A stretch of DNA of 64,000 bases from GWE2-42-39 sp963662895 (GTDB taxonomy: Bacteria > Bacteroidota > Bacteroidia > Bacteroidales > Prolixibacteraceae). Location of the stretch: positions 2,728,001 through 2,792,000 of the forward strand of contig OY759981.1 in NCBI GenBank assembly GCA_963662895.1, given 5' to 3'. The notes beneath the pieces were generated by a model. That model did no database searches, was not told the DNA's origin, and saw only the letters and a program-made list of their open reading frames with translations. Both the position numbers and the translations under genes were made by a program. Positions 47,557-54,669 of the stretch are shown here, in pieces (within the stretch, counting starts at the first letter, position 1; every line of letters starts with the position of its first letter).

Positions 47557-47575
47557 GGAATTTTGTCGTACACCC

Positions 47576-47583
47576 TTCTTGAC
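47576..47583. repeat. Right target-site duplication of the IS
   Basis: TTCTTGAC, identical to 46284-46291. Confidence 0.92.
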
Positions 47584-47614
47584 CAACTCCCTCGATTTAT
47601 TTATTTTTAAGCAC

Positions 47615-48280
47615 ATGAGAAAAATATTAGCTTTCATATTTTGTTTGTTTTCATTAAAGCTTCTGGCGGTATTACCCGACCCAGTAAAGGAGTTCAATTA
47701 CGAAAAAATGAAACTTCTTCAGGATGTGTTGACTGAGGATTTCTCAACGAACAAAAGCCTGGACACCACGTTTGAACTTCCCGGACTGATCGCATTGAGC
47801 TATTACCCTGAACTGATCAACCATCATATAAGATTTCAGCAAAAAAATATAAAAACCACTATGCAAAGCGTGCCCCGCCTGGATTTTATTTTCAGGAGCA
47901 GGGAAAAACGGGTATATAAAATCAGTATTGACAATAAAGTCAGGAACAAAAAAGGATTGCTGCTAAAAGATGTTCCCTTCAATGCGCAAATTGGTGTGAT
48001 TGGTCACGAACTGGCCCATGTAGTCGATTACGACTCAAAATCAAAGATGGGAATTGTATTTCTGGGCATTGGCTACCTGTTCCCGGGTAAACGCCGTCAG
48101 ATTGAAAACCGCGTTGACGAGATAACGATTGCCCACGGACTGGGCAACCAGGTAAAAGATTTTTCAGGATTTGTATTGAATAACCCTGACCTGAACGAAC
48201 GCTACCTGAAATACAAACGTAAATTTTACTACAAACCCAACCAACTGATGCGGATCATGTTGAGATATCCGATTTACTAG
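47615..48280 (+). CDS. Putative secreted zinc metallopeptidase-like protein
   Basis: 221 residues from the ATG at 47615, which begins a clear signal peptide (MRKILAFIFCLFSLKLLA); the frame upstream runs into the IS end and is not native. The motif IGVIGHELAHVVDY has the HExxH zinc signature at about residue 128, and a later acidic segment ENRVDEITIAHG could give the third ligand. I do not recognise a named family. The IS has separated it from whatever promoter lay further upstream, unless transcription starts in the 31 bp between duplication and ATG or in the IS. Confidence 0.75.
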   Translation: MRKILAFIFCLFSLKLLAVLPDPVKEFNYEKMKLLQDVLTEDFSTNKSLDTTFELPGLIALSYYPELINHHIRFQQKNIKTTMQSVPRLDFIFRSREKRVYKISIDNKVRNKKGLLLKDVPFNAQIGVIGHELAHVVDYDSKSKMGIVFLGIGYLFPGKRRQIENRVDEITIAHGLGNQVKDFSGFVLNNPDLNERYLKYKRKFYYKPNQLMRIMLRYPIY

Positions 48281-48281
48281 A

Positions 48282-48393
48282 GTCGTGTCAAACCTTCTTT
48301 GTCATACTGAACGCAGTGAAGTATCTGTTCCTTTGTCGCACTGTTCATGAGACCCTTCGCCCACTCAGGGAGACAAAGCAAACCTGACACGAC
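48282..48393. repeat. REP-like imperfect inverted repeat filling a convergent gap
   Basis: Outer arms GTCGTGTCA (48282-48290) and TGACACGAC (48385-48393), then CTTTGTC (48297-48303) paired with GACAAAG (48372-48378). The interior has TCATACTGAACGCAGTGAAG, similar to intergenic repeats seen in many Bacteroidota. It starts 2 bp after one stop codon and ends 2 bp before the other. Confidence 0.75.
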
Positions 48394-48394
48394 A

Positions 48395-49420
48395 TTACTG
48401 TATCCCGCGCAGTTGTTTTTCCCAGTTCCATGCCGACAACAGGGTTTCTTCCAGTCCTTTTTCTGCTTTCCAGCCCAGTTCCTCGTTGGCATAGGTTGTG
48501 TCAGCCCATATTTTTTCGATGTCTCCGGCACGGCGGTCAACAATCTTGTAATTCAGTTTTACCCCTGTCGATTTTTCAAAGGCATTTACAATTTCAAGTA
48601 CCGATGAGCCCTTGCCTGTTCCCAGGTTGAAAACCTCGAAGCTCGTTTTGTTTTTGCCGTTCAGCAAACGTCCAATGGCAATTACATGGGCTTTTGCAAG
48701 ATCAACCACATTAATATAGTCGCGGATAGCTGAACCGTCAGGAGTATTATAATCGTTGCCAAAAACTTTCAGCTCATTGCGCAGGCCGGCAGCAGTCTGG
48801 GTAATGAAAGGCACCAGGTTTTGCGGAATGCCCAGTGGCAATTCACCGATCAGGGCCGACGGATGGGCTCCAATCGGGTTGAAATAACGCAGGGCAATCC
48901 CTTTCAGTTGCGGGTACGCCCGGATCGAATCACTCAAAATATCTTCGTTTACCCGTTTGGTATTTCCATACGGCGATTCTGCATCTTTGCGGGGCGTGCT
49001 TTCGGTTACCGGCAATTTCTCAGGCTGCCCGTAAACCGTACACGACGATGAAAAAACAATGCTGGCAATCCCGTATTTTAACTGGCAATCGAGCAGGTTC
49101 ATCAGCGAAACCAGGTTGTTGCGATAATAATGCAAGGGGATTTGTACCGATTCGCCCACTGCTTTCGAAGCTGCAAAATGGATGATAGCCGCTATATTTT
49201 TATTTTTGCTGAAAAAATCGTCGGTTTTGGCGGCATCAGCCAGGTTGAACTGTTCAAATGCCGGTTTAATGCCGGTTATTTTGGAGATATTATCAAGAAC
49301 TTCAACATTCGAATTCGACAAGTCGTCGACAATGATTACTTCATAACCTGCATTTTGAAGTTCAACAACAGTGTGCGAACCAATGTAACCGGTGCCGCCT
49401 GTAACTAAAATCTGAGCCAT
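48395..49420 (-). CDS. galE: UDP-glucose 4-epimerase
   Basis: 341 residues of the extended short-chain dehydrogenase family. The NAD-binding start is LVTGGTGYIGSHTVVELQNA, the catalytic Tyr-x3-Lys is SPYGNTKRVNED, and the C-terminal GDIEKIWADTTYANEELGW matches GalE. It interconverts UDP-glucose and UDP-galactose for sugar use and envelope polysaccharides. The gene is single, converging with the metallopeptidase-like gene. Confidence 0.96.
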   Translation of the reverse strand: MAQILVTGGTGYIGSHTVVELQNAGYEVIIVDDLSNSNVEVLDNISKITGIKPAFEQFNLADAAKTDDFFSKNKNIAAIIHFAASKAVGESVQIPLHYYRNNLVSLMNLLDCQLKYGIASIVFSSSCTVYGQPEKLPVTESTPRKDAESPYGNTKRVNEDILSDSIRAYPQLKGIALRYFNPIGAHPSALIGELPLGIPQNLVPFITQTAAGLRNELKVFGNDYNTPDGSAIRDYINVVDLAKAHVIAIGRLLNGKNKTSFEVFNLGTGKGSSVLEIVNAFEKSTGVKLNYKIVDRRAGDIEKIWADTTYANEELGWKAEKGLEETLLSAWNWEKQLRGIQ

Positions 49421-49799
49421 GGTTGTTGGTATTTTGTATGAAAGGGTAAATTTAGGAAATATATTTGTTGTGGTACAGTATTTTATTTTCGGAAAATGAT
49501 TTTGGAAACTTCAGCTAATCGTATAATTTTGTCTTACAGGCAATACTGTTATTATAATTATTTTGTACCAGTTGCATTTTTTATAAAAACCAATTATGTC
49601 AGAGATGAACATACACGATTGTATCCGAGAACTCGGGAAAATAATCATAAACCCAAAGAAATTATTGAGTTTTGAATGATGTCAGAAGAAGGTAATTTTC
49701 AGGAGACTATATTATTTGGACGGTTATTAACTTATAAAATTACTTACACCGGAGGGTTGACGGGCAGTTAATTTTTCCTTAATTTTGAACTTTTAATTT
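49421..49799. other. 379-bp gap with two tiny overlapping frames and a promoter
   Basis: On the plus strand a 27-codon frame (49596-49679, MSEMNIHDCIRELGKIIINP) is overlapped by a 31-codon frame (49676-49771, starting MMSEEGNFQETILFGRLLTY) at ATGA. They could be a tiny gene broken by a frameshift or may be chance. The end of the second overlaps the promoter of the SPOR gene, which argues against it. Confidence 0.25.
49757..49787 (+). promoter_or_regulatory. Promoter of the HU/SPOR protein gene
   Basis: TTG at 49757-49759 and TAATTTTG at 49780-49787, 20 bp apart, match the Bacteroidota -33/-7 pattern. The transcript would start only about 6-10 nt before the ATG. Confidence 0.55.
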
Positions 49800-50729
49800 A
49801 TGATGACAGTGGAAATAACCAGCTACATAAAAGAACTGCTTTTGTTGAATGATTGTGTGGTCATTCCCGATTTCGGAGGTTTTGTTTCGAACTACAAGCC
49901 GGCACAGAATAAACATAACCGGTTTATGCCACCTTCCAAAGAAATTGCATTCAATCCGAAACTGCAAAAAAACGATGGGTTGCTGATCAATTATATTTCT
50001 GAAACAGAAGGACTTGGTTATTTCGAAGCCAAGGTGAAAGTTGAATCTTTTGTCGACGAATCGTTACTGAAGCTGGAAAACTACGGGAAGTTGTACTTCG
50101 AAGGAGTAGGACAGTTGTATTACGACCGTATGGAGAACCTGTTGTTCGAGCCGGCTGTTGATCAGAACCTGCTTGTGAACTCGTTCGGTCTAGAAAGTTT
50201 TTCATATGAAAAACTGTACGAACGGATGGTTCCCAAACCGGCCATCAAAATTCAGAATCAGGAAGCTGTTCAGGTAATCTTCAGCAAACGTAATGTAAAG
50301 AAGGTACTTATTGGCGTACCCCTGGTATTAGCGCTGGCTTTAATCCCGATGAAAAACACGAAGGACATATTGAACCATTCGAATTTAAATATCCTTTCCC
50401 AGCTTACGGAAACCGTGACTTCTGCTCCGGTACAGGAACCTGTTGCAGAGGTTGTGGCTGTTGAGGAACCGAAGTTAGTTGTTGAAAAAAAGAACGGAGA
50501 TAAATACTTCCTGATTGGCGGAAGTTTCAGGTCTGAAGAAAATGCCAATATGTTTATGGAAGAAATGAAGGGAAAAGGATATAACCCTGAAAATATGGGT
50601 GTTTTTAACGGGCTCCGCCGCATTTCAATCCAAAGCTTCCCGAACTTTGAAGAAGCAAAAAAAGAACTGAATATTGCACGGGATAAAGACCCGGAATCAG
50701 GTGTCTGGATATACATAAGAAGATCATAA
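49800..50729 (+). CDS. HU-like/SPOR domain protein
   Basis: 309 residues. The N-terminal ~140 residues (ITSYIKELLLLNDCVVIPDF then GGFVSNYKPAQ) are the HU-like (CCDC81-type) domain found in Bacteroidota. One membrane helix follows around residue 175 (VLIGVPLVLALALIPM). The C-terminal ~75 residues are a SPOR domain (KYFLIGGSFRSEENANMFME), which binds denuded glycan strands at the division septum. So the protein is probably anchored in the inner membrane with SPOR in the periplasm, involved in cell division or wall. Followed by a strong terminator. Confidence 0.9.
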   Translation: MMTVEITSYIKELLLLNDCVVIPDFGGFVSNYKPAQNKHNRFMPPSKEIAFNPKLQKNDGLLINYISETEGLGYFEAKVKVESFVDESLLKLENYGKLYFEGVGQLYYDRMENLLFEPAVDQNLLVNSFGLESFSYEKLYERMVPKPAIKIQNQEAVQVIFSKRNVKKVLIGVPLVLALALIPMKNTKDILNHSNLNILSQLTETVTSAPVQEPVAEVVAVEEPKLVVEKKNGDKYFLIGGSFRSEENANMFMEEMKGKGYNPENMGVFNGLRRISIQSFPNFEEAKKELNIARDKDPESGVWIYIRRS

Positions 50730-50737
50730 TAAAATGA

Positions 50738-50766
50738 ACCCTTCAGAATTCTGAGGGGTTTTTTAT
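50738..50766 (+). terminator. Rho-independent terminator after SPOR gene
   Basis: CCCTTCAGAATTCTGAGGGG forms a stem with little loop, with a preceding AA and a following TTTTTT. Confidence 0.85.
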
Positions 50767-50910
50767 TCCGAACTTCTGTTCCCGGGAACAGAAGCTGTTG
50801 GAGCCGGAAAGGCAAAAGAAGAATGATTTTTTGAATGTGTTAAGTCATAATTAAATACTGCCTGAACAGAAAAAATTGGGAATTAGCTAAAAAATTATTT
50901 GCTGAAGTAC

Positions 50911-50961
50911 TTGTCAAATAAAAATTTTGATACCTTTGTTCGTAGTTTTGCGAACTACGAA
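50911..50961 (+). promoter_or_regulatory. Promoter with overlapping operator palindrome of the ars-like cassette
   Basis: TTG at 50911-50913 and TACCTTTG at 50931-50938 form a Bacteroidota-type promoter. TTCGTAGTT (50939-50947) and AACTACGAA (50953-50961) form a perfect 9-bp inverted repeat with 5-nt spacer directly on the expected transcription start. Position and shape fit an ArsR/SmtB-type repressor operator, but no arsR gene is adjacent. Confidence 0.65.
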
Positions 50962-50973
50962 TGTAAGGTTGTT

Positions 50974-51216
50974 ATGGAAATAAAAATTTTAGGTGCCGGC
51001 TGTAGCAAATGTAAACATTTGGAGAAACGGACCATTGATGCGGTAAATGAACTAGGCGTTGAAGCCCGGGTGGAAAAAGTGGAACACATCGTCCAGATTA
51101 TGAAATATGGCGTGATGAGCACCCCTGCCCTGATAATTAATGAAAAAGTGGTAATGAGTGGTTCATTGCCATCAGTTAAAAAGATCAAAGAATTGATCAA
51201 TAAAGCAATTAATTGA
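50974..51216 (+). CDS. Thioredoxin-fold small redox disulfide protein
   Basis: 80 residues from the ATG at 50974. Short beta-alpha-beta thioredoxin-like fold with the CxxC motif in GAGCSKCKHLEKRTI (residues 9-12) and a cis-Pro region MSTPALIINEKVVMSG, matching the 'redox-active disulfide protein 2' family. Such proteins often accompany heavy-metal permeases and DGC proteins. It begins a four-gene unit behind the promoter/operator, with arsC 36 bp downstream. Likely role: dithiol donor or metal-binding helper (inference). Confidence 0.88.
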   Translation: MEIKILGAGCSKCKHLEKRTIDAVNELGVEARVEKVEHIVQIMKYGVMSTPALIINEKVVMSGSLPSVKKIKELINKAIN

Positions 51217-51251
51217 CTTTAATTTTCAACTATAATCCTAATTTTTTGACC

Positions 51252-51677
51252 ATGAAGATTCTTATTCTTTGTACAGGAAATAGTTGCCGGAGCCAGATGG
51301 CACATGGTTTTTTGCAATCGTTTAATAAAAAAATAATAGTTTGCTCTGCTGGCACTGAAGCGTCAGGGAAACTGAATGAAAAGGCAGTTGCCGTGATGAA
51401 GGAGGCAGGCATCGATATTAGCCGCCACACCTCCGATCCGGTTGAAAAATACCTGGATGAAGAATGGGACTATGTGATTACTGTTTGCGGTGGGGCAAAC
51501 GAAAATTGTCCGGCATTCTTCGGGAATGTAAAACACCGTATACATATCGGGTTTGATGATCCTTCTCATCTTACAGGCACAGAAGAATATACATGGAGTG
51601 AGTTTCGGAGGGGTCGGGATGAAATTAAAGAGGCATTTTACAAATTATACAAAGACAAAATTGAAGGCTATTTATAA
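51252..51677 (+). CDS. arsC: Arsenate reductase, thioredoxin-coupled type
   Basis: 141 residues from the ATG at 51252. The low-molecular-weight phosphatase loop LCTGNSCRSQMAHGF (C-x5-R) opens the protein, and VTVCGGANENCP gives the C-x6-C pair that relays the disulfide in thioredoxin-coupled ArsC. DDPSHLTG supplies the acidic residue. It reduces arsenate to arsenite with electrons from thioredoxin, and trxA is in this window. The following permease begins 10 bp downstream. Confidence 0.92.
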   Translation: MKILILCTGNSCRSQMAHGFLQSFNKKIIVCSAGTEASGKLNEKAVAVMKEAGIDISRHTSDPVEKYLDEEWDYVITVCGGANENCPAFFGNVKHRIHIGFDDPSHLTGTEEYTWSEFRRGRDEIKEAFYKLYKDKIEGYL

Positions 51678-51687
51678 ATATTATTCA

Positions 51688-52716
51688 ATGCTTGCAAATA
51701 AAAAGAGATACCTGATTCCTATTATGTTACTTCCTGTCTGGGTGCTGGTTTATCAGTTCTTGCAACCCATCACTGATTACCTTATTGATGAGTTATTTGG
51801 TTTACAAGCAGGGACCCACCTGACAGAGACGCTTCGTTTTTTCATCTTTGAAGTACCGAAAGTAATGCTTCTTCTGGTGCTTATTATTTTCATAGTGGGG
51901 ATTATCCGCAGTTATTTTTCTCCTGAAAAAACACGAAAGGCCTTGGAGGGGAAATCTCTTTTTGCCGGGAATGTGCTGGCTGCGGTACTGGGTATTGTCA
52001 CCCCTTTCTGTTCGTGTTCGGCCATCCCTTTATTTCTGGGGTTTGTTGAAGCAGGAGTTCCTATAGGCGTAACCTTTTCTTTTTTGATCGCAGCCCCAAT
52101 GATCAATGAGGTTGCACTGGTGTTGCTAATTGGCCTTTTTGGCTGGGAAGTAGCTGCTATTTATGTTGGCACAGGCCTGTTGATTGCAATTATCAGTGGC
52201 TTTGTTATCGAAAAACTGGGCATGAAAAAATACGTGGAGAAGTGGGTTTACGAAATAAAATCAAATCAGTTGGAACCCGAAGGAATCCGGCTTCATTTTC
52301 CAGACCGTATAAAGATCGGGATGAACCAGGTAAAAGAGATCGTCGGCAAAATATGGATTTATATTTTAATAGGAATTGCTATTGGAGCGGGTGCTCATGG
52401 CTATGTGCCCGACGATTTTTTACAGCATCTGCTGGGTAACGAAAGTTGGTATGCAGTACCGTTGGCTATTTTAATCGGTGTCCCGCTATATTCCAATGCT
52501 GCAGGCATTATCCCGATCGTAAGTGTTTTGATTGAAAAAGGGATTAGCCTGGGAACAGCGCTGGCTTTTATGATGTCGGTAATTGGTCTTTCGCTTCCCG
52601 AAGTGATCATACTGAAAAAGGTACTTCGCTGGCAGTTAATAGCTGTTTTTATCGGCGTGGTTGCCTCAGGTATTATTTGCGTTGGCTTTATTTTTAATTA
52701 TTTGTTCCGGATATAG
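51688..52716 (+). CDS. COG0701-family permease (ArsP-like/SO_0444-like)
   Basis: 342 residues from the ATG at 51688; a longer frame would overlap arsC. About ten membrane helices. The signature TPFCSCSAIPLFLGFVEAGV, with a CxC pair, and FLIAAPMINEVALVLLIGLF define the COG0701 family, which includes ArsP (export of trivalent organoarsenicals) and proposed Cu/Zn exporters. In the middle of the ars-like unit it is most likely the efflux partner. Substrate unproven. Confidence 0.9.
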   Translation: MLANKKRYLIPIMLLPVWVLVYQFLQPITDYLIDELFGLQAGTHLTETLRFFIFEVPKVMLLLVLIIFIVGIIRSYFSPEKTRKALEGKSLFAGNVLAAVLGIVTPFCSCSAIPLFLGFVEAGVPIGVTFSFLIAAPMINEVALVLLIGLFGWEVAAIYVGTGLLIAIISGFVIEKLGMKKYVEKWVYEIKSNQLEPEGIRLHFPDRIKIGMNQVKEIVGKIWIYILIGIAIGAGAHGYVPDDFLQHLLGNESWYAVPLAILIGVPLYSNAAGIIPIVSVLIEKGISLGTALAFMMSVIGLSLPEVIILKKVLRWQLIAVFIGVVASGIICVGFIFNYLFRI

Positions 52717-52742
52717 TCTTTATTAACCTTAAAAACACACCA

Positions 52743-53120
52743 ATGGAAAACGAAAACACATGTAGTTGCGGACAAAAAACAGCAAAAACAGTTTTTGCCT
52801 GTTCCGGGGCAGCCGACCTCGGATTAATCTCAGACCAGGTGGCACGCCGGATACACCTGGGCGGACAAGCCCAAATGAAATGCCTGGCTTTTATTGGCGC
52901 CGGCATTCAGAAAATGATCGACTCTGTAAAAGATTCAGAAATGGTGGTTATTGATGGCTGTCCGCTCGATTGTGGCAGGCTGACCATGGAAAAGAACGGA
53001 TTAGCCAATTACAAACATGTTCGTCTGACCGATTATGGTTACACGAAGGGACAAACCCCTGCATCAGAAGAAAACATTGAAGCCATCTATGAGAAGGTGA
53101 TAACAAAAGCTAATCTCTAA
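52743..53120 (+). CDS. Putative zinc-binding DGC-domain protein
   Basis: 125 residues of the DGC family, named after the motif seen here as VVIDGCPLDCGR near residue 72. N-terminal Cys residues (ENTCSCGQK, TVFACSGAADLGLISDQ) suggest binding of zinc or another soft metal. It is cytosolic. The family is often linked to permeases of the COG0701 type and to ArsR-controlled units, as here. It may deliver or sense the metal, but function is unproven. Confidence 0.88.
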   Translation: MENENTCSCGQKTAKTVFACSGAADLGLISDQVARRIHLGGQAQMKCLAFIGAGIQKMIDSVKDSEMVVIDGCPLDCGRLTMEKNGLANYKHVRLTDYGYTKGQTPASEENIEAIYEKVITKANL

Positions 53121-53239
53121 ATTAATAAAACTGTATTTGGAACATGTAGTTCCAAAAGATTTTTTATTTTTATTTCATTCCCAATTACTGTAAAATTTAC
53201 CTGCACGGCAGAGACCATCAGGGACGTTGTTGACTTTTT

Positions 53240-53470
53240 TTGTTATTGAAATTTTTTTTCAATTTGTTCGATCATTTGCAGCTATACGGAAGAAAGGTGA
53301 ACTTGCTTTTCGTTAGATGCCGATGGTATGGAGCAACCGTGTTCCTGAGGGATACTTCCGGAAAGGAGTTTAAAACTTATAACACCCCGGTTGTTTCAGC
53401 CGTTATGGAGGAGATCAAAATCGCTTTGGATGAAAAAATTAAAGAAGTTGAAGATCAGATCAAGTTCTGA
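53240..53470 (+). pseudogene. Short ORF of uncertain status, possible 3' remnant of a gene
   Basis: An open frame of 76 codons whose only early start is TTG (53240). The last ~46 residues look like real protein (GATVFLRDTSGKEFKTYNTP, EEIKIALDEKIKEVEDQIKF) with a helical end, while the first ~30 look like noise and no ATG is in place. A weak hairpin with T run follows. I do not recognise a family. It may be a decayed gene end after the DGC gene or a small gene with a non-ATG start. The rest of the 461-bp gap shows nothing. Confidence 0.35.
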
Positions 53471-53499
53471 AAAAAAGAGGAGAAATGCCTCTCTTTTTT
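53471..53499 (+). terminator. Weak hairpin with T run
   Basis: A-rich left arm ending GAGG pairs with CCTC and a T run (53494-53499). The arms are imperfect, and the element could work in both directions between converging units. Confidence 0.4.
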
Positions 53500-53581
53500 G
53501 TCGTTCAATAATGCTTTTGAAAATAAAAACCTACTTTTTCTCTCAAAATTTAATTCTCCTTTACTTACTTAACTTTCATGA

Positions 53582-54667
53582 TTAAACAACAGGTATTTTA
53601 ATGGTTATTTGCGTTCCGACATCGGGTTCACTTTCTACAACAAGAAGTCCTTTGTTTTGGGCAACCAAATCCTTTACAAGCTTAAGTCCCAATCCGCTTC
53701 CTTTTTCCTGCTTTGTCCCGTAGGTCGAATATACTTCGTCATTTTCAAAAATTTTTTTTCTTACCTCTTTGGTCATTCCCTGCCCTGTGTCTTTTACCGT
53801 TACTGAAATGTAATTGCCTTCAGGTTTTGCAGAAAGAATTATTAATCCGCGCTCGGGAGTAAACTTAATGGCATTGGAGATCAGATTACGGAAAACTGTA
53901 TGCATGGACACTTCATCGAAAAAAGCGTTCAATTCTTTTTTTACTTCCGATTTGAGCGAAATATTTTTAGCATCGGCATTTCCTTTTAACAGGTTAATGC
54001 AATCTTCAATAATTGGTGAAACCGCTAAACATTGTGGTTTAAGCGTGATGTTGTCCGTTTGTAATCTTGTCCATTCCAATAGGTTATCTATAAGTATCCT
54101 TGTTCCGTGAACTGTTTTTTCCAAAAGGGGTATAACCTCAGCCAGTAAATCACAGTTTATATCAGTTCCATCATCAGTAAGCATGGATATTAGCATTGAG
54201 ATAGATGAAAAAGGAGCCCTGATATCGTGGGCGATAATTGAATAAAGCTTGTCGCGCGTTTTGATGGTTTCAAGTAATTTCTTTTTTGACCGGCTAAGTT
54301 CAACATGAGTTTTCACCCTCATCAACAGTTCGTCACGGATAAAGGGTTTAGTTAAATAATCGACACCTCCAGCTTCAAAACCTTTTACAATATCTTCAGG
54401 AGCGTTTTTCGCAGTTAAAAAAATGACTGGAATTTCGACTAAATATTTGTCTTCTTTTATTTCCCGGCATATCTCAAAACCATCCTTCCCGGGCATCATC
54501 ACATCAAGCAATATCAGGTCAATCGGATTATCTTTAAGCACCTCCAACGCGCTGTTTCCATCAACAGCCAAGGCAATTTTGTAGTTCTTCTCTTTTAAAA
54601 AACCACTCACTACCCTAAGGTTTTCATGGTTGTCGTCTACAACCAAAATATAAACAGAATTATCCAT
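53582..54667 (-). CDS. Response regulator-histidine kinase hybrid (REC-HisKA-HATPase)
   Basis: 361 residues. An N-terminal receiver domain with VVDDNHEN, phosphorylated Asp55 in LILLDVMMPG and YLTKPF is followed by the HisKA motif YSIIAHDIRAPFSSI (His147) and a HATPase_c domain (NAIKFTPERGLIILSA, DTGQGM, GSGLGLKLVKDLV). No membrane segment or output domain is seen, so it is a cytosolic relay protein. It starts 2 bp after the stop of the big CHASE kinase and is surely co-transcribed, so it may accept phosphate from that protein. Confidence 0.93.
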   Translation of the reverse strand: MDNSVYILVVDDNHENLRVVSGFLKEKNYKIALAVDGNSALEVLKDNPIDLILLDVMMPGKDGFEICREIKEDKYLVEIPVIFLTAKNAPEDIVKGFEAGGVDYLTKPFIRDELLMRVKTHVELSRSKKKLLETIKTRDKLYSIIAHDIRAPFSSISMLISMLTDDGTDINCDLLAEVIPLLEKTVHGTRILIDNLLEWTRLQTDNITLKPQCLAVSPIIEDCINLLKGNADAKNISLKSEVKKELNAFFDEVSMHTVFRNLISNAIKFTPERGLIILSAKPEGNYISVTVKDTGQGMTKEVRKKIFENDEVYSTYGTKQEKGSGLGLKLVKDLVAQNKGLLVVESEPDVGTQITIKIPVV

Positions 54668-54669
54668 AA

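Larger units (their letters stand above)
46292..47575 (+). mobile_element. Complete insertion sequence, ISKra4 family (ISMich2-like), 1284 bp
   Basis: Terminal inverted repeats of 21 bp (46292-46312 and 47555-47575) are perfect and begin GGGTGTACGAC. The element is flanked by an 8-bp duplication TTCTTGAC. It holds two overlapping open frames, orfA and orfB. Length near 1.3 kb, GGG ends and 8-bp duplication agree with what is known of the ISMich2 group in the ISKra4 family (from memory of the family description). Perfect ends suggest a recent, possibly active, insertion between the YiiX-like gene and the metallopeptidase-like gene. Confidence 0.93.

Noticed and set aside
47546..47614. Upstream start of the metallopeptidase-like gene inside the IS end
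   Set aside because: The frame crosses the IS boundary and would mask the signal peptide at 47615.
51213..51251. TTG start giving a 13-residue extension of ArsC
   Set aside because: The conserved phosphatase loop begins right after the ATG at 51252, as in the family.
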